Shown: positions 1-6,933, counted from the stretch's first letter. The stretch: DNA of 10,577 bases from Pseudonocardia sp. (GCA_030453005.1 JAKDLE010000046.1:1-10577); one strand, 5' to 3'. Numbers and translations: made by a program. The notes: generated by a model not told the origin, from the sequence alone.

Positions 1-436
1 CGAGGTTGCGAAGCGCCACCACCCTCATCAGGTCCCGCCAGCCCGGATTCGCCCGCCCCGCCGGCGCAGGCGGGTGGCGTCCCGCGAGCACGGTGACCGC
101 GCCGCCGGGCAGCCGGGGCAGCAGCCGCGCCCGGAACCATTCATCGAGCGGCGCCAGCAACTCGTAGGTGTCCACGAGCAGCACCGGCCTGCCCGCGCCG
201 CGGATGCCGCCCCCGCCGTCCGGCACGTCGAGGCCCGCCCGCAGCGCCGCCAGGACGGCGTCCGATTCCGGCGCGACGTCGTGCCCGTCGACCCGGATCA
301 CGACATCGCCCGTCTCCGCGGCGAGCGCCTCGAACGCGTCCAGCACGCCGGTCTTGCCGATCCCGGTCGGGCCATGCACGTACAACACGGCGAACGGCGG
401 ATCCGGCTCCTCCAGCGCGGTCCGGAACAGCTCCAC
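1..436 (-). CDS. P-loop ATPase domain fragment of a LuxR/AAA-type regulator, running off the window edge
   Basis: An open frame reads from a GTG at 436-434 off the left edge (about 145 codons). It shows a Walker A motif GPTGIGKT (residues about 22-29) and, after RPVLLVDTYE, a Walker B aspartate near residue 89. This is the layout of the ATPase module in large LuxR/AAA-type (STAND-like) signalling regulators, which couple nucleotide binding to transcription control. An in-frame TGA lies at 445-443, only three codons upstream. Family members usually have a few more residues before this point (a GR..EL-type start), and no clear Shine-Dalgarno precedes the GTG. The N-terminus may therefore be eroded and the gene a pseudogene. 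The C-terminal part lies outside the window. The P-loop assignment is firm; whether the gene works is uncertain. A TPR piece of a similar type of regulator survives at 1700-2005 on the other strand. Confidence 0.6.
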   Translation of the reverse strand, partial: MELFRTALEEPDPPFAVLYVHGPTGIGKTGVLDAFEALAAETGDVVIRVDGHDVAPESDAVLAALRAGLDVPDGGGGIRGAGRPVLLVDTYELLAPLDEWFRARLLPRLPGGAVTVLAGRHPPAPAGRANPGWRDLMRVVALRNL

Positions 437-555
437 CGCCCCTCAATGCAGCGCCTTCTGTGCCCGCGGCCGATCCGCGCACGCGTTGTGACGCTCGCAG
501 ATGCCGCGGACCTGCGCGCGTCGCGATCAGCGGGCGACGGCCCGGCGGATCGGGC

Positions 556-1464
556 ATGATCGTACCCGTGGACGATCGCGACGTGAACCTCCTGCGGCGC
601 TGCGTGGACCTCGCCGCCGAGGCGCTGGCGGCAGGCGACGAGCCGTTCGGCTCGGTCCTGGTCGACGCAGGCGGCCGGGTGCTCGCCGAGGACCGCAACC
701 GGGTGGGCGGGGGCGACCACACCCGCCACCCGGAGTTCGCGCTCGCGCGCTGGGCGGCCGATCATCTCACCCCGGCCGACCGAGCGGCGGCGACCGTGTA
801 CACGTCCGGTGAGCACTGCCCCATGTGCGCCGCCGCGCACGCCTGGGTCGGCCTCGGCCGAGTCGTTTACGCGAGCTCCGCCGAGCAGCTCGCGTCCTGG
901 CTCCGGACACTCGCCGTCCCGCCGCCTCCGGTGCGGATGCTGCCGATCCGCGACGTCGCGCCGGGCGTAGCCGGCGAGGGCCCGGCGCCGGGTCTCGCGG
1001 AGCGGGTTCGCGACCTGCACCGCCGCTTCCACCGGCCCGCCTCCCCGACCCGCCTCGTGACGTCCGTGGACGTCGACGGCCGCGAAGCGGACCCGAGCGA
1101 GATGTCCGTGTCGGCCCGGCACGAGGCGGAGCTGGCCGACGGCGGCCGGGTGGTGCTGCTGGACGACCGGGGGTGGGGCTTGTCGCGGCGGTCAGCGCCG
1201 GGCGCCGACGAGGGCCACGACATCTGGGCCGCGCAGACCGTGGACGACATCCGGGCGACGGCGCGCGTGGTGGTCGGGCCGGACGAGCCGTTCGGCGGCA
1301 GGTCGAGCAAGGACATGGCCGACGAACACTGGACCCACCTGCAGCAGACCCTCCGACGCCACGGCATCGCCGTCGACGCGGCTCGGCTCCGGCGGCTGCC
1401 GCACGACATCGTGCTCAGCGAGCGGGTGCTCGCGCGGCTGGGCGGCGCCCGCGGAGACGGGTGA
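556..1464 (+). CDS. Nucleoside/cytidine-deaminase-fold protein fused to an uncharacterised C-terminal domain
   Basis: The protein has 302 residues from ATG 556; a GTG at 568 is an alternative start and neither has a strong ribosome site. Residues 1 to about 155 form a zinc deaminase domain. H58-P-E60 is the zinc-ligand/proton-shuttle motif (HPE rather than the commoner HAE), and E-H-C88-P-M-C91 supplies the two cysteine ligands. Such enzymes deaminate guanine, cytosine or related bases and nucleosides in the cytoplasm; the exact substrate cannot be read from sequence. Single-domain members are usually about 150-160 residues, so the remaining half is extra. From about residue 166 (RLVTSVDVDG) to the end is a soluble domain with GGRVVLLDDRGWG, DDIRATARVVVGPDEPFGG and LRRLPHDIVLSERVLARLG. 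It resembles a stand-alone actinobacterial protein of unknown function, but I cannot name a family. Codon use stays typical throughout, so the fusion looks intact rather than decayed. Confidence 0.8.
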   Translation: MIVPVDDRDVNLLRRCVDLAAEALAAGDEPFGSVLVDAGGRVLAEDRNRVGGGDHTRHPEFALARWAADHLTPADRAAATVYTSGEHCPMCAAAHAWVGLGRVVYASSAEQLASWLRTLAVPPPPVRMLPIRDVAPGVAGEGPAPGLAERVRDLHRRFHRPASPTRLVTSVDVDGREADPSEMSVSARHEAELADGGRVVLLDDRGWGLSRRSAPGADEGHDIWAAQTVDDIRATARVVVGPDEPFGGRSSKDMADEHWTHLQQTLRRHGIAVDAARLRRLPHDIVLSERVLARLGGARGDG

Positions 1465-1469
1465 CCGCG

Positions 1470-1577
1470 CGGGGCACGGTCGGGGAACATCGGGAAGCGG
1501 CGGATGTTGCGGGTCAGCAGTGTCGCGCCGAGCAGGCCGACGGCAGCGGCGATCAGCAGGTCGGCGGTGTCGATGGC
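1470..1577 (-). pseudogene. C-terminal remnant of a VapC-like PIN-domain toxin
   Basis: Reading the minus strand from 1577, the frame gives AIDTADLLIAAAVGLLGATL and then LTRNIRRFPMFPD. This resembles the last strand-helix region of PIN-domain ribonucleases (VapC), with a D-LLIAA helix followed by a LLTRN-x-FPMFP tail. A TAG at 1580-1578 lies directly upstream in frame, so the catalytic N-terminal half is gone. The frame reads on into the antisense of the deaminase 3' end without its own stop, so it is cut at both ends. No antitoxin remnant is visible. It is too short to be functional. The assignment rests on motif memory; a profile search of these roughly 35 residues would settle it. Confidence 0.5.
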
Positions 1578-1671
1578 CTACCTGGTGTTCCTGGTGTCGG
1601 TGCTCTACGCGATCGCGTTCCTGGCCGACGTCATCGTTCCCCATACCGTGGACAGCGGCCGGGCGACCGGC
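1573..1671 (+). pseudogene. N-terminal remnant of a NnrU/MddA-like membrane methyltransferase-type protein
   Basis: From ATG 1573 the frame begins MAYLVFLVSVLYAIAFLADV and continues IVPHTVDSG. This is one hydrophobic helix followed by a VP.(S/T)(I/V)DSG turn. That combination is characteristic, from memory, of the start of NnrU/methanethiol S-methyltransferase (MddA)-type multi-helix membrane proteins. Homology is lost after about 30 codons; the frame stays open to 2136 but becomes arginine-rich shadow sequence. The real family is over 200 residues with several membrane segments, so this is a fragment. It abuts the PIN remnant on the other strand with about 5 bases of overlap, which places a rearrangement junction near 1573-1577. 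Confidence 0.4.
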
Positions 1672-1699
1672 ACGGTGCCGCGCCCGTCCCTGCGGCGGG

Positions 1700-2005
1700 C
1701 CGAGGAGGGCCGCAGAACGCCTCGATCTGGCGACCGAGATCGTCGAGCTGGCCGAGCGGAACGGGGACAGGGAGCGACAGACCGACGGAGTGCTGCTGCG
1801 GGCGAACGCCCTGCTGTAACTCGGCTCGCCGACCTTCCGTACCGAGCTGGCGACCCACCTCCGCATGGCGACGGACCTGCACCAGCCCCGCTACGACTAC
1901 CTCGTGCACACGCGACGAGCCGCGATCGCGATGCTCGACGGCCGGATCAGCACCGCCGAACGGCTCATCGACGAGGCCGCGACGCTCGGGGGGTCGGCGG
2001 CGTAG
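1700..2005 (+). pseudogene. TPR-region remnant of a LuxR/AAA (SARP-like) regulator with an internal stop
   Basis: One frame reads AAERLDLATEIVELAERNGD, then GVLLRANALL, a TAA stop at 1817-1819, and continues in the same frame with LGSPTFRTELATHLRMATDL and RRAAIAMLDGRISTAERLID until a TAG at 2003-2005. The alternating helices (LLRANALL, AIAMLDGRISTAERLIDEA) are typical of the TPR-like solenoid in large actinobacterial ATPase regulators. The in-frame TAA sits where a glutamate codon would be expected, a single-base nonsense change (GAA or GAG lineage). No ATPase domain or DNA-binding end is attached. It may be a displaced piece of the same kind of gene as the ATPase fragment at 1-436, but the two lie on opposite strands. 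Confidence 0.6.
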
Positions 2006-2266
2006 AGCTGGGCGACATCGTGGACGGCATCGTCGTGGCCGAACTGGTCGGCGAGCTGGCTGACGGTCGTTTGGCGCGGCTGGTGCATGCCGTCGCGGAT
2101 GGACGACCAGAGGTCTTGCGGAGCCGCAATGGCTGAGGGAAGGCCTGGCGCCAGGTGTGACCACCGCCTCGCACGGCGTCGGAGCCGGGGAGATCGACCT
2201 CGGCGACGGCGGCCTGACCACCTGGACCGCCGGCTGCACCGTACGGGATACCCTGATCGGCGGACG

Positions 2267-2272
2267 AGGAGG
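2267..2272 (+). promoter_or_regulatory. Ribosome binding site of the Uma2-family gene
   Basis: AGGAGG lies 6 bases before ATG 2279. This strong Shine-Dalgarno fixes the start at 2279 in preference to in-frame starts further upstream (2087, 2099, 2129), whose translation is low-complexity arginine-rich sequence. Confidence 0.8.
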
Positions 2273-2278
2273 CGGACG

Positions 2279-2842
2279 ATGACCGAGGCGCTGCTCGACA
2301 CCATGCCGGCAGGCGGATGGACGACCGACGACCTCGACCGGATGCCGGTGAGCAACGTCCGGCACGAGCTGACCGACGGAGCCATGACCGTGTCGCCCTC
2401 GCCGTCCAACCTGCACCAGCACCTGGCCGCACGGTTGGCCGCCCGGCTCGAAGCCGAGGCGCCCCCCGGGCTCGAGGTGGCGATCGCGGTCGAGATCCGC
2501 TTCGCCCGGCAGCTCACCCGGATCCCGGACCTGATGCTGGTGCGCAGCGATGACCCCGGCCGGCACTGGTTCGCCCCGGCCGAGGTCGTCGTCGCCATCG
2601 AGATCGAGTCGCCGGGCAACCACATCGAGGACCGCACCACCAAGCCGGCGATCTACGCCCGCTTCGGGATCCCGCACTACTGGCGCATCGAGCCCCAGCC
2701 GCTGACCGTCACCACCTACCGCCTCGGCGAGGGCGACACCTACCACGAGACCGGCCGCGGCGAGCGGCTGCGGGTCAGCGAGCCCTTCGAGCTGGACGTC
2801 CCGCTGGTCGAGCTGCTCCCGAGGTGGGCGCGGCGCGGCTGA
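2279..2842 (+). CDS. Uma2 family (DUF820) PD-(D/E)xK-fold putative endonuclease
   Basis: The protein has 187 residues, the normal size for this family. After an N-terminal segment of the usual type (WTTDDLDRMPVSNVRHELTDG), the nuclease core is visible. P-D84 lies in RIPDLMLV, E108 in VVVAIEIESPG (matching the family's VVEVxSPS strand), and D118 and K122 in EDRTTKPAIYARFGIPHYW, so the acidic and lysine residues expected of a PD-(D/E)xK active site are all present. Uma2 proteins are abundant in actinobacteria and cyanobacteria, often in multiple copies. Their biological role is poorly known, and nuclease activity is inferred from fold rather than shown for this one. No partner gene, antitoxin or methyltransferase is adjacent; it stands alone between two debris regions. 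The frame is intact and has an excellent ribosome site, so it is probably expressed. Confidence 0.88.
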   Translation: MTEALLDTMPAGGWTTDDLDRMPVSNVRHELTDGAMTVSPSPSNLHQHLAARLAARLEAEAPPGLEVAIAVEIRFARQLTRIPDLMLVRSDDPGRHWFAPAEVVVAIEIESPGNHIEDRTTKPAIYARFGIPHYWRIEPQPLTVTTYRLGEGDTYHETGRGERLRVSEPFELDVPLVELLPRWARRG

Positions 2843-3084
2843 GCCCGACGGACTACCGGCGACACTCAGCGGGCTGCAGACGAGGACCGGGACTGGGCCG
2901 CGGGTGGCGCCACCGCGCACCACTGGACGCGTAGTTCGTCGTGCCCGCCGGTGCGAAGCCGACCGCGTCGGAGGCCGAGTCGTTCACGGCTTGCGGCTAC
3001 TGGCGGACCGGCTCGGCGGGCCCGACCTGTGGGGTCGGCCCCGCGGCCGCTGCCATGACCTGATCCACCCCAGGCAACCCGCCA

Positions 3085-3180
3085 CACGCTCACGTCGACA
3101 GCGACGATCACCTGCATGGCAACCGTGACGAGGTCGATGCCGCCCTGGTCGGGCGCGCCGTCGAGGTCGTGTTCGACCCG
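3085..3180 (+). pseudogene. Possible C-terminal remnant of a Mu-type/DDE transposase
   Basis: The frame reads HAHVDSDDHLHGNRDEVDAA and then LVGRAVEVVFDP. The HGNR...VD.AL.GR.VE(L/V)VFDP pattern resembles, from memory, the region after the catalytic core in actinobacterial transposases with a Mu-type C-terminal domain. An in-frame TGA lies at 3061, and similarity is lost after FDP, where such proteins continue PFDLT. If correct, it is a short fossil of an insertion sequence; no terminal inverted repeats or target duplications were found. Confidence is low because the match is short. Confidence 0.35.
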
Positions 3181-3573
3181 TGCATCGGGACCTCGGGCCG
3201 ACGTCCGGGGTGTCCTTGTTCCGGCCAGGGCGTCGATCAGCCTCGGCCTCGCCGAGCCCGGGTGGTGCACGCGCCGCGCGACACCGCAGGATTCCGGGCC
3301 GCCGTCACGGTCGACGCGCGCCGGGTGCCGCCTCGGACACGCCCGCCGCGGCCCTCGCGGCGTCGGTGGGAACCGACCCGGCCCGCTCCGGCTACGACGT
3401 CGTCGAGAACGGCCCGGTCCGCGACGGCCCCCGACCGCGCACGCCGTGCTGATGCGATTCGCCGCACCCGACGGGACACCGGTCGAGGCGCACCAGCTGC
3501 ACGTCCTCCCGGTCACCGGCACGATCGCGGTCGCCGATACGACGACCGGCGCGACCTCGTCCGCGCCGTGGTG

Positions 3574-3600
3574 CACTCGCCCGGCGTCTCGCCGTGAGTG
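3574..3600 (-). terminator. Candidate hairpin terminator of the carboxylase/dehydrogenase operon
   Basis: Directly after the dehydrogenase TAG (3604-3602) the minus-strand RNA can fold as CACTC-A-CGGCG-AGA-CGCCG-GGC-GAGTG. This is two 5-bp stems with a small internal bulge and a 3-base loop. No U-tract follows, which is common for actinobacterial terminators. Position and fold support the call; it was judged by eye without energy calculation. Confidence 0.45.
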
Positions 3601-3601
3601 G

Positions 3602-4750
3602 CTACAGCCCCAGTTGGCGCGCGATGAGCATCTTCTGGACCTCGGACGTGCCCTCGCCGATCTCGAGGATCTTCGCGTCGCGGTAGAAGCGGCCGACCGG
3701 GTACTCGTTCATGAAGCCGTAGCCGCCGAAGATCTGCGTGGCGTCGCGGGCGTTGTCCATCGCGGCGTTGGACGAGACGAGCTTCGCGATCGCCGCCTCC
3801 CTCTTGAACGGCAGGCCCTTGAGCATCTTCGCCGCCGCCGCGTAGTAGGCCAGCCGCGCCGTGTGCGCCCGGACCTCCATGTCGGCGATCTTGAACTGGA
3901 TCGCCTGGTACTGCCCGATCCGGTTCCCGAACGCCTCGCGCTCGTGGGCGTAGCGCACCGACTCGTCGACGCAGCCCTGGGCCAGCCCGACCGACAGGGC
4001 CGCGATCGCGACGCGCCCCTCATCGAGGATGGAGAGGAACTGGGCGTAGCCGCGGCCCCGCTCGCCGACGAGGTTCGCCGCGGGCACGCGCACGTCGTCG
4101 AAGAAGAGCTCCCGGGTGTCGGAGGCGCACCAGCCGACCTTCGAGTACGGCTTCGCCACCCGGAACCCCGGGGTCCCGGCCGGGACCATGATCGTCGAGA
4201 TCTCCTTGCGCTCGTCCTGCGGCGAGCCGGTGATGGCGGTGACGGTGACCACGGAGGTGACGTCGGTGCCGGAGTTCGTGATGAACGCCTTGGAGCCGTT
4301 GATCACCCACTCGTCGCCGTCGAGCTTCGCGGTGGTGCGGGTGGCGCCCGCGTCGGAGCCGCCGCCGGGCTCGGTGAGCCCGAACGCGCCGAGCCGCTCG
4401 CCCGCGGCCAGCGCGGGCAGCCACTCCTGCTTCTGGGCGTCGGTGCCGAAACGGTAGATCGGCATGGCGCCCAGTGAGACGCCCGCCTCCAGCGTGATCG
4501 CCACCGACGAGTCGACGCGGGCGAGCTCCTCCAGCGCCAGGCACAGCGCGAAGTAGTCGCCGCCCATGCCGCCGAACTCCTCGGAGATCGGCAGGCCGAA
4601 CAGGCCCATCGCACCCATCTTCGCCACGAGGTCGTAGGGGAACTCCTCGCGCTCGTAGAGGTCGCCGATGACGGGGGCGACCTCCTTGCGCGCGAAGTCC
4701 TCCACGGTGGCCCGCAGTGCTTCGTGCTCCTGGCTGAGTTCGAGGTCCAT
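3602..4750 (-). CDS. Acyl-CoA dehydrogenase (short/branched-chain type; FadE19-like)
   Basis: This FAD flavoprotein oxidises an acyl-CoA to the trans-2-enoyl-CoA; in this setting the likely substrates are branched short chains such as isovaleryl-CoA. The 382 residues match the family length. Seen in order are the N-terminal helical domain (from MDLELSQEHEALRATVEDFA), FGLPISEEFGGMGG, the FAD/substrate motif AFGLTEPGGGSDAGA, the strand WVINGSKAFITN, and the C-terminal helical domain with RIGQYQAIQFKIADM and IFGGYGFMNEYPVGRFYRDA. The catalytic base is E366 in ILEIGEGTSE, the position used by SCAD/MCAD enzymes. The alternative base position of isovaleryl-CoA dehydrogenases appears as glycine (LDEGRVAIAA). 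The ATG is one base from the stop of the upstream alpha subunit gene, with GAAGGGA as ribosome site, so the two genes are co-transcribed and probably translationally coupled. Confidence 0.95.
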   Translation of the reverse strand: MDLELSQEHEALRATVEDFARKEVAPVIGDLYEREEFPYDLVAKMGAMGLFGLPISEEFGGMGGDYFALCLALEELARVDSSVAITLEAGVSLGAMPIYRFGTDAQKQEWLPALAAGERLGAFGLTEPGGGSDAGATRTTAKLDGDEWVINGSKAFITNSGTDVTSVVTVTAITGSPQDERKEISTIMVPAGTPGFRVAKPYSKVGWCASDTRELFFDDVRVPAANLVGERGRGYAQFLSILDEGRVAIAALSVGLAQGCVDESVRYAHEREAFGNRIGQYQAIQFKIADMEVRAHTARLAYYAAAAKMLKGLPFKREAAIAKLVSSNAAMDNARDATQIFGGYGFMNEYPVGRFYRDAKILEIGEGTSEVQKMLIARQLGL

Positions 4751-4751
4751 G

Positions 4752-6836
4752 TCAGTTCCCTTCGGCGTCGATGACGAGCAGCGTGGCGTCGCGCGCGACG
4801 GTGGTGCCCGCGCGGGCGCGCAGGTCTCGGACGATCCCGTCCACGGGTGCGGTGAGGACGTGTTCCATCTTCATGGCCTCGACGACGACGAGCCGGTCGC
4901 CCGCGGCCACCCGCTGGCCGTCGGCGACCTCGACGACGGTGACGGTGCCGGGCATCGGCGAGGTGACCGGTCCGCCCGCGCCCGCGTCGGCGGTGGCCGC
5001 GGCGTCCAGCGGCGCCTGCTCGCGGACGCCCCAGGCGAACCCGTCGCGCCCGAGCCACAGGACGTCCCCGTCCCGGGCGCAGTGGTACGCGCGCGTGACA
5101 CCGTCGAACGTCACCTCGACCCCCTGCGAGTCGGGCTCGGGGTGCGTCCGTGTCGCGGTCTGCGGGCGACCCGAGACCGGCCGGGGTGCGGTGTCGCCCA
5201 CCGTCACCTCGGCGGCGGCCGCCCGTCCCCGGATGCGGACGTCGACCGGGTCGTGGCCCGAGACGGCCATCCGCCACGTCGTCCACGCCGGTTCGCCGAC
5301 CCGCCAGCCGCCGGGCACGTCGAACGGGTCGACGACGGCGCCCGTGGGCTCCAGTTCCAGCAGCGTGTGCACGGCCGCGGCGGCGAGCACGTCGGTGGGC
5401 AGGCCCGCCGACGCACTCTGCCCCGTGGAGGCACCCTCTCCCGTGGAGGCGGTGTCGGGATGCCCGGCGGTCCAGTCCTCGACCCGACGGCCGACGAGGC
5501 CGGTGTCGAGACGCGCGGCGCGGACGTCGTCGTCGGCGAGCAGGGCGCGCAGGAAGCCGATGTTGGTGCCGAGGCCGAGTAGCACGGTGTCGCGCAGGGC
5601 GGAGTCGAGGCGGCGGATCGCCTCGGCCCGGTCCGCGCCGTGAGCGATGATCTTGGCGAGCATCGGGTCGTAGTCGCTGCCGACGACCCCGCCTGTCACC
5701 ACCCCGGAGTCGACGCGGATGCCGGGTCCGACGGGCTCGCGCAGCGCGAGGATGCGCCCGCCCGTGGGCAGGAAGACGGCGGCGCCATCGATGATCGACG
5801 CGGTCTCGGCGTAGACGCGCACCTCGACCGCGTGCCCGTGCAGGCGCACGTCGTCCTGGGTGAGGGGCAGCGGCTCGCCCGCGGCCACCCGTAGCTGCAG
5901 CTCCACGAGGTCGAGGCCGGTGACGAGCTCGGTGACGGGGTGCTCCACCTGCAGGCGGGTGTTCATCTCCATGAAGAAGAACTGGTCGGGATCGTCGGCG
6001 CCGACGATGAACTCGACGGTGCCCGCGCCCGTGTAGCCGACCGCGCGCGCCGCCTCGACGGCCGCCGCACCCATCGCGGTGCGTTGCGTATCGGTGAGCA
6101 GAGCAGACGGGGCCTCCTCCACGATCTTCTGGTGGCGCCGCTGCAGGCTGCACTCCCGCTCGCCGAGGTGGACCACGTTGCCGTGCGCGTCGGCCATGAC
6201 CTGGATCTCGATGTGCCGCGGGGTGGTGACGAGGCGCTCCACGAGCAGTGTGTCGTCGCCGAAGGAGCCGCGGGCCTCGCGGCGGGCGGTGGTGATGGCG
6301 TCGGCGAGGTCGTCGGCGCGATGCACCTCGTGCATGCCCTTGCCCCCGCCGCCCGCGCTGGGCTTGAGCAGCACCGGATAGCCGACCTGTTCGACGGCCA
6401 GGGCGAGCGCGGCGTCGTCGAGCCCAGCCCCGTCCGACCCGGGGACGACGGGCACCCCGGCCTTCGCCACCGTCTGCTTGGCGCGGATCTTGTCGCCCAT
6501 CGCCTCGATCGCCGAGGCGGGCGGCCCGACGAACACGATCCCGGCCTCGGCGCAGGCGGCGGCGAACGCGGTGTTCTCGGACAGGAACCCGTAGCCGGGG
6601 TGGATCGCCTGCGCTCCGGTGGCGCGGGCCGCGGCGATGACGGCGGGGATCGACAGGTAGCTCTCCGCGGCCGCCGCGGGTCCGATCCGCACCGCCACGT
6701 CGGCGAGGCTGACATGTGGAGCGGAGGCGTCGGCGTCGGAGTACACGGCCACCGACCGGACGCCGAGCGTCCGCAGTGTCCGGATCACCCGGACGGCGAT
6801 CTCGCCGCGGTTGGCGACGAGCACGGAATCAAACAC
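4752..6836 (-). CDS. Acyl-CoA carboxylase alpha subunit: biotin carboxylase plus biotin carrier (3-methylcrotonyl-CoA type; AccA1-like)
   Basis: The subunit carboxylates its own biotin with ATP and bicarbonate, then presents carboxybiotin to the beta subunit. I chose GTG 6836 (694 residues) because it has GGGAG six bases upstream and gives the canonical start (M)[16 protein letters not shown]; a TTG at 6878 would add 14 unconserved residues. Order: biotin carboxylase N-domain ([10 protein letters not shown], 79-88), ATP-grasp with the glycine loop AGGGGKGM (161-168), the active-site strand [14 protein letters not shown] (near 290), the carboxylase C-domain to about 445, a linker and BT-like middle region, and the biotinyl domain with [11 protein letters not shown], where K656 is the expected biotin site. 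The linker contains a small repeat, [16 protein letters not shown]. The gene follows the beta subunit after 132 bases and precedes the dehydrogenase by one base. Confidence 0.95.
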   Translation of the reverse strand: MFDSVLVANRGEIAVRVIRTLRTLGVRSVAVYSDADASAPHVSLADVAVRIGPAAAAESYLSIPAVIAAARATGAQAIHPGYGFLSENTAFAAACAEAGIVFVGPPASAIEAMGDKIRAKQTVAKAGVPVVPGSDGAGLDDAALALAVEQVGYPVLLKPSAGGGGKGMHEVHRADDLADAITTARREARGSFGDDTLLVERLVTTPRHIEIQVMADAHGNVVHLGERECSLQRRHQKIVEEAPSALLTDTQRTAMGAAAVEAARAVGYTGAGTVEFIVGADDPDQFFFMEMNTRLQVEHPVTELVTGLDLVELQLRVAAGEPLPLTQDDVRLHGHAVEVRVYAETASIIDGAAVFLPTGGRILALREPVGPGIRVDSGVVTGGVVGSDYDPMLAKIIAHGADRAEAIRRLDSALRDTVLLGLGTNIGFLRALLADDDVRAARLDTGLVGRRVEDWTAGHPDTASTGEGASTGQSASAGLPTDVLAAAAVHTLLELEPTGAVVDPFDVPGGWRVGEPAWTTWRMAVSGHDPVDVRIRGRAAAAEVTVGDTAPRPVSGRPQTATRTHPEPDSQGVEVTFDGVTRAYHCARDGDVLWLGRDGFAWGVREQAPLDAAATADAGAGGPVTSPMPGTVTVVEVADGQRVAAGDRLVVVEAMKMEHVLTAPVDGIVRDLRARAGTTVARDATLLVIDAEGN
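5422..5450 (-). repeat. 18-bp tandem duplication within the carboxylase alpha subunit linker
   Basis: CCCGTGGAGGC occurs at 5422-5432 and again at 5440-5450, exactly 18 bases (six codons) apart. It encodes the [12 protein letters not shown] repeat in the flexible region after the biotin carboxylase domain. Reading frame is kept. It is probably slippage-born linker-length variation with no catalytic role. Confidence 0.6.
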
Positions 6837-6867
6837 GAGCGGCTCCCATGCTCTCGATGCTTCCAGT

Positions 6868-6933
6868 CCGCTGATCAAGGCGCAGCGGTCGCTCGGGAAG
6901 ATCGACAGGCGACGTCAGTGCCTTGATCAGCGG
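6868..6933 (-). repeat. 14-bp perfect inverted repeat between the beta and alpha carboxylase genes
   Basis: CCGCTGATCAAGGC (6868-6881) is exactly complementary to GCCTTGATCAGCGG (6920-6933), with a 38-base loop. Inside the loop, GTCGC (6888-6892) and GCGAC (6909-6913) can pair to extend the structure. It lies wholly within the 132-base gap between the beta subunit stop and the alpha subunit start. In the minus-strand transcript it would form a long stem about 30 bases before the GTG, with no U-tract after it. It may tune alpha versus beta expression by partial termination, RNA processing or mRNA stabilisation, or it may be a DNA operator. Confidence 0.75.

Larger units (their letters stand above)
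1465..2278. other. 814-bp region without an intact gene (fossil mosaic)
   Basis: No frame here carries a credible complete protein. The segment contains, in order, a PIN-domain tail (minus strand), a NnrU/MddA-like start (plus strand) and a TPR regulator piece with stops. After these come about 270 bases (2006-2278) of unassigned sequence. In that last part the minus strand at roughly 1985-2140 reads a protein-like stretch (DLWSSIRDGMHQPRQTTVSQ, then LADQFGHDDAVHDVAQLYA) that I cannot place. Only the ribosome site for the next gene (AGGAGG, 2267-2272) is clearly functional. Confidence 0.6.
2843..3601. other. 759-bp region without an intact gene
   Basis: Several frames stay open because of the high GC content, but none has a convincing start and protein-like composition along its length. 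A possible transposase tail (3085-3180) and a hairpin next to the acyl-CoA dehydrogenase stop (3574-3600) are listed separately. A stretch near 3440-3545 (plus strand, VLMRFAAPDGTPVEAHQLHV) looks protein-like but is too short to assign. Confidence 0.55.

Noticed and set aside
825..2063. Long plus-strand open frame of about 410 codons overlapping the deaminase
   Set aside because: The translation is arginine/glycine/proline-rich, typical of an off-frame reading of GC-rich DNA. It overlaps a gene with recognised motifs and runs across unrelated fossil pieces.
3116..4477. Plus-strand frame of about 450 codons entering the dehydrogenase region
   Set aside because: Most of it is antisense to the dehydrogenase. 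Only the first third lies outside, and that part has no start signal or recognisable domain.
4303..6153. Minus-strand frame of about 616 codons across the dehydrogenase/alpha subunit junction
   Set aside because: It is a frame-shifted shadow of two well-supported genes, with extreme arginine content.
6837..6878. TTG start giving 14 extra residues on the carboxylase alpha subunit
   Set aside because: The extra residues are not part of the conserved start, and the GTG at 6836 has GGGAG at proper spacing. The TTG would also begin inside the inverted repeat.
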